Below are positions 30,585 through 41,869 of a DNA stretch of 64,000 nucleotides, piece by piece. The notes below the pieces were generated by a model. That model was not told where the DNA came from. It saw nothing but the letters and a program-made list of their open reading frames with translations, and did not search any database. Within the stretch, counting starts at the first letter, position 1. Every line of letters starts with the position of its first letter. The position numbers and the translations under genes are program-made. The DNA is from Symbiodinium microadriaticum. Lineage: Eukaryota > Sar > Dinophyceae > Suessiales > Symbiodiniaceae. The stretch covers positions 23,110 to 87,109 of the forward strand of contig LSRX01000165.1 of assembly GCA_001939145.1 (NCBI GenBank), written 5' to 3'.

Positions 30585-32860
30585 ATGGGGTTCCATATAT
30601 GGGATGGCCTAGCCACTCTTCCATATGCTGGTCATACGCATGCCCCGCCTGATACTCATTTCGCCGAAGAACAGTACATGTTTCATCCTACTATGGCTCC
30701 TACGGATGTCGCAGCTCTTGTGAACACCCAATTCGGCGATCGCTCGCCCTGGTCCCAAGTCCAGGTACGGCCCAAAGATCATCCATACCGATTACTCGGC
30801 GGGGCCGTTGGCGTGAGGGTTGATACCGCACCCCCAGGCGTATCTGAAGCTTCGGCGAAGAATGGGGGAATTACTCCGGTACAGCAGGCTCAGCAGTTAT
30901 CCAAGATCAAGAAAAGATCCCTACGTAGAGCAATCAAACGAGCACAACAACAAGGCCACACAGTGTACAGAGGCAGACGACTGGTGGCCCACCCGGATCT
31001 ACTTCGTCATACAAGTGAGCCCAAGTCTCCACCTGCCTCCACCAGACTTGAATGTATCACGTGGAACGTTGGAGGACTCACCCAAGTGCTCATGGCGGAG
31101 TTGATGGTCTGGTTGCGGCACCAGCCCCACATCAGGGCTATCATGCTCCAGGAGACACACTGGAGTGCCAGCTGCGACTGGGCCGCGGATGGGTGGAACT
31201 TTTGCCACTCAGCATCGTCAAGACCTCGTTCAGGTGGAGTTCTCGTTGGCTTGCGCCAGGACACTTTTGCCCGGGAGCTGATCAGATGGCAGGAGATTGT
31301 CCCAGGAAGGTTGTTGCATGTAAGGGCCTTTGCTTTTCAGCAGCATGTTGACTTAATCACGGTTTATCAGCATGCTCTTCCCTTCAGTGGCGAGCTTCTG
31401 GAAGAGGTCATGAAGAGGCGCAACGGTCTCCTGAAGGCACTTGATAAGCATATCGGGGCGCTACCTGCTCGATCCTCGGTGGTGATAGGCGGGGATCTCA
31501 ATAGCGTCCTTGCGCCCTCTCCTCCCAACGTGGGCCACGGCGTTCATCAGGGCTTGGACAGGCCTCACTTAGTGGAGGAGAGAAAATGGCTTGGGGATAT
31601 GCTTCGGAGACATGGCCTTTGTGTCTTAAATTCCTGGAGACAAAAGCGCTACACGTACAAGCACCCGAACGGCAAGTCGCAGATTGACTACTTGATAGTC
31701 CGCAAGATCTTGGCCGATAACCAGGCCCGGAACGCCTCGGCGATTGATGTCCCTCTGGCAGGGTGGCGCACATCTGGGCATTTTCCAGTTCGTGCCTCTC
31801 TAAAGTGGGACTGGAGGCCCTGGAGACATGCGGCTCATCAGAGGACCCAGCAACGCACAGCTCCGCTGGTGGATGCGTCGTATCAGCATCCAGAGCTCAC
31901 GCGGCTCAAGCAGCACCTGCACCAAGAGTCCACCGCAGCCAGTGCTCCTCACAAGCCCCAGGCTCCTGACATTACGGGTCCCATCAAAACCTACTGGCAG
32001 GCCAGAGCAAGGTTTAAGGCTGCTGAGGCTGGTTCACTTCGGGGAATTTTTGAGCGCTTTCGTCTACACACGACAATGACCAGAGCACACAGAGAGCTTC
32101 GTCGAGCCGCACGGGCCCGCAAAGTACAGCAGCAGCAGACGATCCTCCAGCTGGCAGAGGACCACCTTGAAATGACAGCGTCCACGTTGGCGCGAGTATC
32201 TCAGCAGGCGCTCATAGATGTGCCGCAGTACGCCTATCGCCCTCAGGCTGGTGTTCCGCCTCATCTTGCCATTGCCGTTATGCAGGCTTTGTCGTCGCTT
32301 GGATTCTTTGCTTGGAAACGGCTGGTCGCGTCAACTGGTCGGCAAGATGCAGAGGAAATTCTTCAAACAGAGGCAGCTGCGCAAGCCTCTTCGGTCGCGC
32401 AGCGCGCTCTCCACAGGTGCACGCAGGCTTCGACGATCTATCGAGCTCGACACCTTTCGGAGGGACTCACATCCTCTACGTTCGCAAGGCCGAGGTCTAT
32501 CACAACACCTTCAGAGGAAGCATCCGGACACAGCGATGGCAACTGCAGCTGGGTGAAGGAGAAAATTGCGGAGGGACACTCCTCCTCAGAGCTTCTTTTG
32601 CTGGTGCAGTCGCTTGAGCAAGTTCGTCAGATGTTGGACAGCCCCGTAACGACTCTACAAACACAGGATCAAGATTCACTGGCAACAACAACATGCGACA
32701 GCCCTGCCAGTTCTGTGGAAGCGAGGCCAAGGAACCTTCCGCCGATCAACACCAATGACGTCATCTCCAGGTTGGATCCTCCTCTAGACCGTCAACAAGA
32801 TGTGCTCGGTCTATCTGGCCCTCCGCCAGACTGGATCCTCAACCTCAAGCTGGACAACCC
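30585..32860 (+). CDS. LINE-type endonuclease (EEP/APE-like) ORF without reverse transcriptase
   Basis: The frame is open from ATG 30,585 to 33,158 (857 codons), but real coding appears to end near 32,860. Residues ~155-405 form an exonuclease-endonuclease-phosphatase fold of the type that nicks target DNA for non-LTR retrotransposons. Visible motifs are Asn161 (WNVGGL), Glu190 (LQETHW), Asp304/Asn306 (GGDLNS), Asp368 (SQIDYLIV) and His399 (TSGHFPV). The Asp of the usual SDH triad is Gly here. Residues 470-600 are Arg/Gln-rich helices. No reverse transcriptase motif is present in any frame; instead the downstream frame encodes protease- and oxygenase-like domains. It is probably a decayed or rearranged retroelement. 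Confidence 0.75.
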
Positions 32861-34143
32861 AGGTCTTCGTGCCCTTCATCGTCGAAGCAGCTCAGCGACA
32901 ACAGGATGCGGTAGAGTTCACCGCGCATGTGCTCCTGGGCGCCAACTGGCGACATGGCTGGTGGGAGGTCATGCCCCGATCTGTCTTCCCGTTTCGAATG
33001 GGGCCTTCGACCTACAGGATGCTGTACAGGTACACGGGAGAGGACAAAAACAATGCGGAGGTCACAGCGGCGCTACTGCATTATGGCAGATCTCCTCACA
33101 CGGGTCATTACCGTCGGGATGCAAGAAGGCGCTGCACTGTCTACGAGATCATGAATGATGGCAGACGCACGGCAGAGGAGTTTGAACTGAAATATGGTGC
33201 GCATCCATATCTTATGGAGCCGGCGCGCTTCCAATCACTTCATGGGTTCTCGCAAGCAGCTGCTCATCGGGAGGGGCTCTTTCCATCTATGCCGTCATGT
33301 CCGACAGATGTTGTTACCAATCTGGAACACACATATGTACAGACGGCAGAAGCAAACAGAGGAGAGGGCTACATCCAGCATTTTCTTCGAGGCACATATG
33401 TGGTAGACTCTCTTTGTCTTCCTGATACGTCGCCCCAGTGTCACGTCGAGGAGAAAGCTTCAGCTGCGATGGACCGCGGTTTTGTCACATGGCCGGAGCT
33501 ACAAGAGTGGATTGATGAGGTTCCAGCAGGCGCTCTGGCACGTGGCACAGCGCAAACAGGCACTGACAGGCCGCTGCAACCCTCTAAGGTGTTTACCACT
33601 GGTGCCTACTCTCGGGCTGCTTTTCATGGTCTGCGCACTAACACAGGTAAATTCCCATGGCTGACATGCCTGCTGTGTTCCATTGTGCGCAATATTGCGC
33701 CGCAGCACAAGTTCACTACTCTGACCTGGGCGAGGAATGTGATGACGGTTGCACACAAAGACTCCCACAATGATGGTGATTCCAAGAATCTCATACTTCC
33801 ATGTTCCACCTTCGCACAGGGCTCGTTGTGGCTCGAAGATTCGGCAGGAGAAGTGCTACTTTCTGCTCATGGTCCCAAAGGCAAACTGTGGAACACGCGA
33901 CGGCCATGCATGTTCTGCCCTCGCACATTACATGCAACAATGCCATGGGCTGGTGATAGACTTATCTTGGTGGCGTTCCATGTTCGGAATGCAGACCGTC
34001 TATCATGGCGTGACGTGCATCTGCTGTGCAAAATGGGGTTTTATCCCATGGCTTATTCTTACACAAACAGGTCTCAGTTTGAAGCCGAGGCGTGCAACGA
34101 AGATTGCCAAATGCATGACACAGATGACGCAGACAGCACTTGA
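32800..34143 (+). CDS. ubiquitin protease-like fragment plus 2OG-Fe(II) oxygenase-like domain
   Basis: The 447-codon frame is credible from about 32,865. Residues 33-40 (RQQDAVEF) and 91-121 (HYGRSPHTGHY then YEIMNDG) match the QQDA.EF box and the His/Asn-Asp boxes of ubiquitin-specific proteases, with catalytic-type His103. The Cys box (normally near the N-terminus) is missing. Residues ~264-396 resemble a double-stranded beta-helix oxygenase: His319-x-Asp321 (VAHKDSHND), His378 (RTLHAT) and Arg387 (DRLILVAF), the spacing used to bind Fe(II) and 2-oxoglutarate. It ends in an acidic, Asp-rich tail at TGA 34,141. Ubiquitin removal and hydroxylation/demethylation of a macromolecule are possible roles. 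Both are inferences. Confidence 0.6.
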   Translation: MCSVYLALRQTGSSTSSWTTQVFVPFIVEAAQRQQDAVEFTAHVLLGANWRHGWWEVMPRSVFPFRMGPSTYRMLYRYTGEDKNNAEVTAALLHYGRSPHTGHYRRDARRRCTVYEIMNDGRRTAEEFELKYGAHPYLMEPARFQSLHGFSQAAAHREGLFPSMPSCPTDVVTNLEHTYVQTAEANRGEGYIQHFLRGTYVVDSLCLPDTSPQCHVEEKASAAMDRGFVTWPELQEWIDEVPAGALARGTAQTGTDRPLQPSKVFTTGAYSRAAFHGLRTNTGKFPWLTCLLCSIVRNIAPQHKFTTLTWARNVMTVAHKDSHNDGDSKNLILPCSTFAQGSLWLEDSAGEVLLSAHGPKGKLWNTRRPCMFCPRTLHATMPWAGDRLILVAFHVRNADRLSWRDVHLLCKMGFYPMAYSYTNRSQFEAEACNEDCQMHDTDDADST

Positions 34144-34479
34144 GCACTGCTGGCCAGAAAAATTTTCGTGCAAGCTTGCACCAGATCCAGAATGCCAGAA
34201 TGTCAGATGTTGGGCTACCATGTGCAATGTGGCACTGAGGTCATGAAGCCTGCTGATCGCTTTTGCAATGCTGCTGATTCAGACCTGCTTGTCTCGAACT
34301 TGTACAGTTTGTTCGATCTTAGCTAACGAAGACTGCTGGAGCTACGGCTCGGGTCTTGGCATGCTTGGCCCCAAGGGGCGATGCCATTCTTAGCATCTCG
34401 GACCATTACAATAATGGTGCTGCCGATTGCAGCCGGGTTAAACCTGCCGGACGCCAGGCGGACTCCGTCGCGATCGAGA

Positions 34480-34640
<161 letters not shown>

Positions 34641-34644
34641 CAGG

Positions 34645-36999
34645 AGGTAACAGCAAGGTTTTATCATTGTTATTGCAAGATAGCTTCAAAAGCCGTGATA
34701 TCGGGGAACATGATCGTAAATCTTTGGTTGTTCACCAGTCCAGCCGACCTTACCGGCAGAGAGCATCATTAGTTGACACATCGGCAGCCCTGGAAAACAC
34801 ATGCAGCTGAGGTCATGGCGCATTGCAAGCAGCGATGCGTTCCTGATCGACATCTCACCCGAATCCCGAACATCGGGATTCGTGCGAGGTTTGTCGGGCT
34901 TGCGGTTTACGACCCGGGGTGTAGCAGGGTTAGAGCATTAGGGTTTCAGGGCTGCTTGACTCAAAAGGCTGCACTTGTCGGCTGTTTTGCCAATGCATTG
35001 ATTCTTGCATCGTGAAGCCAAAAAGTTCCGGTCATTTGACAAGTAATTCGTAGCTCCTGTGTAGTTTTGCTGTGCAAAGATGTTCAGCGATCATGTTGTT
35101 AAGTACTTTTGCCTACACGTGTTCGCTTTGGTAACGTGATTCTCCGCAGTCCAATCCTAAGTGAGGTTTTTCGGCCCTGTAAAACTGCAGCACACACAGA
35201 CTGTTCACAAATCCACGGACGTCGCCAAGCCAACAGTTGGACAGGCCAAGGCTCAAGACCCGCAGCGGACACAATCGTTTTTGATGCACATGCCCACATT
35301 CTGTGACACATCGTCTTGTGGCAGCAGCACCGCAACTCAAAAATGGGACTGTGCTCTGTTGGTTTTGAAACTTCTGCACTGATCATCCGTGGCATTAAGT
35401 TTGGAGGGTTTGTCATGGGATCTGTGCGAAGTGCCACCTATTGGGGCAGTTCAACCACCAACGTGCACTTGTCACGAAAGCTAGCCTCCGGGGCAATTTC
35501 TTATGCAACAAGGGGTGTGGGGAGGGAACCTCCTGGAGGTGGGCACTTTTGGACCGGTTTCCGAGCCAGGCCCGACCTGGAGCTGGATTTGGCCGAGGGG
35601 CCACCGGGTCGTCTGAAAGTGTTTCGCTCCAGAATGGAGAAACGAGCCCCCGATGATGCTCATGATGCTTGCCTGTCGGCTCGGATACGGGTCCCGATGA
35701 TGCTCATGATCGTTTGCTGGCTTGTTAGGACTCTAAGTAGGATTTCGTTGCTTGCTTCATTCTGTCCTGAAGCCCTTCTGCTTGCGCATCTTGCTGCTGG
35801 AGACTTGCATGATTTCTGAGGATTTGTCTTTCGCCCTGGAGAGCAGCAGATTATTTGCATTCGACAATGGGCCTAGAAGACACTGCAAGAACGATCTAGT
35901 CGCAAAGTCTTGGAACATCGTCATCGCACACCGAGAGCCCGACGAAGCGGCAATGGTCGCGAAGCCTAGGGCAAGCCTGTTCTGTTGCTTTGCCAAGCTT
36001 TCGTCCCAGTCCCTCCTCCCCAAGTCTGCATCTTCCGGAAATCATGCCCGGATACAGTTTCCGCTCCAACCTGCCAGAGCTTCGCAACAGTCCTCGGTGA
36101 GCTCCAGCGACCAACAGTCTCTTTGCACAGTACCGTGAATAACTTTCGGTTATCCTTGCTCAGCTACACCACGAAAGTCACATACGACCCTGCCGGCACG
36201 ATGTCCACAACCGGGCACGCTCACAGATCCTTGGGCCGTCTGAGGTGGGGCATCCTGTGCTGCAAAGGAGCAGCGGCTCTGCTTTCCTCGTTTTCAGCAG
36301 CGGTTCGTAGATGCCTCATGCCCGCGCCGTTTGCCTGTGCAGCACCAACGAGAAGCACGGAGCCGGTGTGTTAAGAGCTGGCTGAGCTATGTTACAAGAG
36401 CTTACACACAGATGCCTCTCCAGCAAAGCCGAGGAACACGCTGCGACCAAGTACTTTGACATGCCGCGTTCAGTTTTGGCCCTGCCACTGGTCATGTCGC
36501 TCGACCACAGTCAAGAACCACTGCTCAGGAGACCTCTCCTCTTGCCCTACCGAATCAGTTTTTGTACCGGATCTGTACTGGATCTACCGGCGCTCTTTGT
36601 CCAGCTGCAGCTGCTGCATCATCGCCCGGTCTTCATACCCACAACCGCCAGTCTGCCATGGGTCTGCGGTCTGCGGTCTGCAGTAGGACCTAGATGCTTC
36701 ATCAGTGCATGCTAGCATTGCTGGTAGCGCCAAGACCTGGCTCTCTGACTGGGCCGCGCGCCGGGTAATCCATCGTAGGCGGGATGTGCAGACGACCACG
36801 CGCGCCTCTTCGTCCTAAAACCGATTTTTAATGCATCAATGAGCGCCAGCCGCCTCCAACATTTACTTCGATGTTATGTTTCTTCCCGAGGCTTGTTGCA
36901 ATGTGCATGTAGGGGCTGTGCATTTCGTCTTTTTATGACTGTATATGTGATCCGTTTCGGCTCGAAGTCAACATGAGTCAAGCAGGGATACCGGCTGTA
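34645..36999. other. no clear gene
   Basis: Open frames overlap on both strands at 35,316-36,140 without a winner. At 35,650-35,710 the sequence CCCGATGATGCTCATGAT occurs twice, ~44 bases apart. A TTTAGGG-like patch lies at 34,925-34,955. I assign no product. Confidence 0.35.
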
Positions 37000-39449
37000 C
37001 GTTGCCAGCACGTTGAATCAAAATGCAGGCATGCCTTTTGATGTATCATGACGAAGTAGCTCTAGCTAGAAGAACAGAGCCAACCGAAGCACCGCCGCAG
37101 CCACCCCCGGCATCCGCACTTTCAATGCACAACTGCTAGTCGCATGGCGAAGGATGTGTCGGTCAAGGCCTTTGTCAAATCTGGCGCACGTAGCCTTTTT
37201 TCATTCTGTTGCATGGAAATTGGAAGGTGCTGAAGCCTCCTGAGGAGGCAGGCCATGCTGTTGCGTACTGATGCCCGGCGCTGTTTAAGCTGAGCCGGCC
37301 GCCCTGGGATTGCATTCTATGAGCCTTACAATGATTTTGCTATCAACAAATCTGAAGGCTAGATCAAGCTCAGCACAGCCTACAACCAAAAACCTAAATC
37401 AATCCCCAAAGCTAAATCATGAAAACATGCAAGATGGAACAATTTGGAAAGCCACAAACCATCTAAAGAGCTAGAAACAGCTGAAAAACCTGCAGCGCCT
37501 GAACAACGTAACCGGCCCTGAAACACCTGAAGAATGTCTGGGACTTCCCTGAGGTTGACAGCCCGTACAGAAAGTTCTGGAGAATAGGTTGTTAGCTTTT
37601 AACTTTTGATGCGTTTGCGGGTTTTATTCTGTGTTTTAGGCTGTCTGGGTCTTAGAGTCTCAGGGTGTTGAGAGCCAGAAAGAACGATGCAGTTCCCCGT
37701 TTATCTTCAAGTATTGAGTAGGTTTAGCTCCAGCCATGGGCAAAATCTATTTATGAATCAGGTGTTGGCAGTTTAGCCTGAAATCTTCACGGCTGCTGAG
37801 GAACCAGGTATGTAGCGTTACACATTCAACGAGCGTTCTAATGGGGTTAATTGTAGCTTTAGGCAGCTTTAGGCATGAAGTGGAAGCTACCCATTTTGAA
37901 AGCAGAGCTTGACATCAACCTCAATTTTTGACTTTGATTCGGCAAACGCCGTAGTTTAGTCCACCCGTCCATTTTGCATCGTGACCAGCGTTGTTTGTCT
38001 CATCTTGTCTTTGGCGGCTGCCTTTGGCAACTAGGTCCAGCTTGAAGCATCAAGCTAAGCACGTCCACTAAACAGGCGAGGTTCGAACATGCGACGAACC
38101 ATGGCTAGGAAAAAGGTCTAGCCCCAGAATTATACACACCGGAAAACAGCTTAGCCCTGAATGTTGAACGATGAACAGTAGTTCGGGGCCCCTAGCCGGG
38201 GCTACCCGGAAAGCCGTAAACCTTGTTCGATCATGGGTTGGTAGATAATGCTTTTGAAGCAGGTTTAGGTTCGAAATTCAGCGACCATATTTCGGAACGG
38301 GGTTCAGCCCTAAGAAAAGGCCTGGCCTTCAACACCAACTGAATAGTATCTAGACTAAGCATCAAGCTAATGCTGCAAAGGAGTAAAGTGTCGCCGTGAG
38401 GCTATTTGTTAGGAATGCGGCCAAGCTAAGCCCTAGCATCACCAAACCATATTGTTCAGGTGCAAGTCCATCTACATGTTGCAAGACACCTGCTTGTCAA
38501 CATGGCCTCAGGAATTCAACACGGGTTGGCCGTAAATGCTAAGTGTCTAATCAAGTGTACTGCAAGGTTGAGAAGCAGGCACCAAGTGTATGATACTCAG
38601 GATCCACCACGTGTATGATACTCAGGATCAGGGTTTGAACCAGAAAGCTATGCCTTGAAGGAATACGGCTGGCGTACAAACTTAATTGGGCGAACGTTCG
38701 ACGAAAGTTTGATACATCACTATCATGGAAAGTGTTGTTCATGCTAGTGCTTTGCATTTCCCCCTGCGACTTTGACCCGCAATCCGAAAGACAGGCTTCG
38801 AGGCAGCTTTTTGGATGTGCTGAGGGTATGCGTAGGATTCGCAACTAGACGACCTGTCCTGGTGCTCGCAGGTTATCAGACTTGATGGTGATGATGGCGA
38901 GGCATCAGTGCAAGTGGCTGTTTGTGGCTGTTATGTCTGGATGCAGACACGCGGCACCAGAGACCGAAGCTTCCCAGCCGCCTCGGACAGCTCTGTTTTG
39001 GCATCTGCCTAATGTTCTGGTCATGCGACCAGCAACCAGCTCTGGAGTAGTTGCCTCGTGCATTTGCGTTTGTTTTCTGTGACAGTGGAGATACAGCTGC
39101 ATGTCTGGTGCTCTGCAACGTTTTTCACATGCCTGCTACAAGACCGGTTGCCAAAGAACGACACATGCTAATTCTCTGCTGACAGAAGGATTCTGATGTA
39201 GCAACCTTTACGGCACATCTGCCCGCAGTATTATCTCTGAATGTTGACGGCATGCCTACGGTCCAAACTTGAGTTTCTTGCGCAGATGGTTGCTGCCATC
39301 AGAGCCGAACATAATCGAACTGAGTGATGCGATGTTGTCGGTGGTTGTGTGTTGCCCTTTCTATGCTTATGCAGGTGCCAGTACACTCCCGAAGGGAGGA
39401 CCTCGAAAGGCCCTGGGTCATTTGCTGTGAGTTTCAATCCTTGGGAGAG
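37000..39449. other. long stretch without a gene
   Basis: Almost no open frames over 60 codons occur between 36,800 and 38,550. The sequence is AT-richer, with irregular AAAGCTAAA/CTAAAGC words at 37,340-37,560. GTGTATGATACTCAGGATC occurs twice at 38,585-38,633, 29 bases apart. The open frames at 38,880-39,120 are unremarkable. Confidence 0.5.
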
Positions 39450-39660
39450 GGGTTCAAAAATTAATAAGGATCAAAAAAATCAAATAAGGATCGAAGAAAA
39501 TTAAATAAGTATCAAAAAAATTAACCACAATTTGTGTGACATTCCGATTTAAAACCTATTGAAAGTCTACAGAAGGAGGCATCAGCAAAAATTAAATAAG
39601 GATCCAAAAAATAACCCACAAAACCTATTCCAATCCTATTGAGAGTCCAAAGAAATAAAG
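39450..39660. repeat. AAGGATCAAAAAA repeats (left arm)
   Basis: Imperfect AAGGATCAAAAAAAT units. They are the reverse complement of the TTTTTTGATCC units on the right at 41,025-41,180 and 41,870-42,012. Confidence 0.7.
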
Positions 39661-40080
39661 AACGAAACAACGACAGAAAGAAAGAAACAAAGAAAGAAAC
39701 AACGACAGAAAGAAAGACATGCAGAAAGAACAAAAGAAAGAAAGAAAGAACACAAGAACAAAAGAAAGACATAAAGAAAGACAGACAGACGTAACGAAAG
39801 AAAGAACCAAAGACAGAAAGGACGAAAGAAACAACGACAGAAATAAAGAAAGAAAGAACAAAGAAAATAAAGAAAGAAATAAAATAAAGAAACAACAAAA
39901 GAACAAAAGAAAGAAGAAACGAACGAAAGAAATAACGAAATCGAAAGAACGAAATCGAAAGAACAAAAGAATGAAAGAACGAAATAACGAAATATCTAAA
40001 GAAAGAAAGAACGAAAGAGCGGAAGAACGACAGAACGACAGAAAGACAGAAGAAGGGAAGACAAGCAGAAAGGAAGAAAA
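39655..40080. repeat. (GAAA)n/GAACGAAA polypurine tract
   Basis: About 425 bases of GAAAGAAA, GAACGAAA and GACAGAAA words, nearly free of T. Open frames across it (Lys/Arg/Glu runs) are by-products of the repeat. Confidence 0.95.
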
Positions 40081-40140
40081 TAGCGATGAGGCAGTCGCCG
40101 ATGCCGGAAACACGTGACTTGGTAGACGTGTCGGGGGGGG

Positions 40141-40217
40141 GGGTTTAGGGTTTAGGGCCTTTAGGGTTTTGGGTTCGGGGTTTAGGGCCTTTAGGGTTTA
40201 GAGCGTTTAGGGTTTAG
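40141..40217 (+). repeat. telomere-type TTTAGGG array (forward)
   Basis: GGGTTTAGGGTTTAGGG, then degenerate TTTAGGGCC and TTTAGGGTT units. The orientation is that of a right-hand chromosome end. Confidence 0.85.
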
Positions 40218-40258
40218 CGCCCCCCTCCCCGCCCTAACCCCCCTTTCTTTTAAACCGG

Positions 40259-40580
40259 GCAGGCTTGCTTCAAAGCATACGAGTCCCTTCCGAACCCATG
40301 CGAGCATTGCGTTTGCAAATGGGGGCGGCTGCGCCTCCCCCAACCTCCCCGCTCTTCTTTTTTTGCCGGCAGGTTTTGCTTCAACGCATACGAGTCCCTT
40401 CCAAACCCATGCTGCGAGCATTGTGTTTGTAAATGGGGGGGGGCTGGGCCCCCCCCCAACCCACGCTCTTTTTTTTTGGCCGGCAGGTTTTGCTTCAACG
40501 CATACGAGTCCCTTCCAAACCCATGCTGCGAGCATTGCGTTTGCAAATGGGGGGGGCTGCCCCCAACCCCCCCACTCTTC
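40259..40580 (+). repeat. ~115-bp tandem repeat, three units
   Basis: Units start near 40,259, 40,369 and 40,484. Each carries GCATACGAGTCCCTTCC, CGAGCATTG(C/T)GTTTG, a G-run and a C-run. The second and third units are almost identical through the first ~70 bases, and the first is more diverged. Confidence 0.9.
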
Positions 40581-41010
40581 CTAAACCCTCAAAGGAGACC
40601 CCAAACCCTAAATCCTAAACAGGAAACCCTGAACCCTAAAAGGTGCGAGAAACCTTAAACCCGAAAAGGAAACCCTGAACCCTCAAAGGTGAGGGAAGAA
40701 GAAACCCCAAACCGTGAACCTGAAAAGGAAACCCTAAAGCCTAAAAGCGAAGAGAATGCCTAAACCCTAAAAGGAAATCCTCACTCCTAAAAGGCAACCC
40801 TGAACCCCTAAACCCTAAAAGGACCCTAAAAGGAAAGTCTAAACCCGAAGCCCTAAAACGAAACCCTAAACCCTGACAGGTAAGAGAAACCCTAAACCCT
40901 CAGAGGAAACCTAAACAAACAAAAAGGTGATGGCAAGCTTAAGCTCTAAAAGGAAACCCGAAACCGTAACATGTAAGAGAAACCCTAAAGGGAAACCCTA
41001 AACCGCATAG
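40581..41010 (-). repeat. telomere-type CCCTAAA array (reverse)
   Basis: Degenerate ACCCTAAAAGGAAACCCTAA units, some spaced by GGTGAGAGAA. It is in opposite orientation to the array at 40,141. Confidence 0.85.
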
Positions 41011-41024
41011 TTAAATGTTTTGAT

Positions 41025-41180
41025 CCCTATTTATTTTTTTTTGATCCCTTCCGCCCCATTTTCCTATGGGTTTTACTACATTATAGTAACTTAATTTTTT
41101 GGATCCTTAAATTTTAGGTTTTTTTTTGATCCTGTGGTTTTGATTTTTTATCCTTATGTATTTTTTTGATCCCTCACCCG
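41025..41180. repeat. TTTTTTGATCC AT-rich repeat, copy 1
   Basis: TTTTTTTTGATCCCTTCCGCC, CATTTTCCTAT, TTTTTTGATCCTGTGGTTT and TTTTTTGATCCCTCACCC occur in this order and again at 41,870-42,012. Confidence 0.85.
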
Positions 41181-41639
41181 CTTTAGTAGACAGGCTGCAT
41201 TGATACGATCAAAGTCAGCATCGCCCACCAACATAGTGATATAAATATCGTCATTATGATTGTGGGCATTGCCATCTCAAGACTGCTGGTGAATCAGACA
41301 GTAGACCACCAACGATGATGTTGATGTTGATAATGAGAATCATGATCAGAAATTGTCTATTGGTTGTACGATCGTGGAGATGATGGTTCAGCTGCCAACG
41401 TGGTACGACTGTGGTAGAATGTGCTGCAGCTATGTGTCACATTGAATCCGTGTTTCCATGGATGGCTCGGAAGGATTTCGCGGAGATGCAAGAAGCACTG
41501 AACAGCCGCCTCGACTCCTGTTGGCTGCGGGCTCAGGGAGTTTGGGAAATCGATTTTAGGCTGGGGAATTGTGCATGTGCTGTGCGTGTAATGTAATATG
41601 TCTATGGTGTGTATGCATGTGTACGTATGCGTTTGTACC
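41181..41639. other. spacer, no clear gene
   Basis: Nothing recognisable except a 61-codon frame at 41,411-41,596 without a family. Confidence 0.4.
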
Positions 41640-41735
41640 TGTATGTATCTGTATGTATCTGTATGTATCTGTATGTATNCCTAAACCCTAAACCCGTAAC
41701 CCGTAAAACCCTAAACCCTAAACCCTACTGTAAAA
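41640..41735. repeat. GTATGTATCT repeats, undetermined base, CCCTAAA array
   Basis: Four GTATGTATCT units end at a single N (41,679). CCTAAACCCTAAACCC-type telomeric units begin at the very next base. The junction may be a real breakpoint or an assembly join. Confidence 0.85.
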
Positions 41736-41776
41736 TCCCTATTCTAGTTATGAAAGGCCCCCTATGATAAACCCCT

Positions 41777-41777
41777 A

Positions 41778-41815
<38 letters not shown>

Positions 41816-41865
41816 CTGCTGCTGCTGCTACTACTACTACTACTACTACTACTAGTATTACTACG
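41777..41865. repeat. (TAC)n array with CTG core
   Basis: About 14 TAC/CTA units, a TCCTGCTGCTGCTG core, and another eight TAC units. Confidence 0.95.
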
Positions 41866-41869
41866 ACTA

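Noticed and set aside
38010..38110. Possible tRNA gene (GAGGTTCGAAC word)
   Set aside because: No acceptor stem or anticodon arm can be formed around it.
39700..40115. Long Lys/Arg/Glu-rich frames on the plus strand and Phe/Ser/Leu-rich frames on the minus strand
   Set aside because: They are translations of the GAAA/GAAC polypurine repeat, with no stops because the tract lacks T-rich words, not because of coding.
40191..40620. Frames across the 115-bp repeat with repeated FASTHTSPF or CFNAYESLPN words
   Set aside because: Repeat-driven; no start or continuation outside the array.
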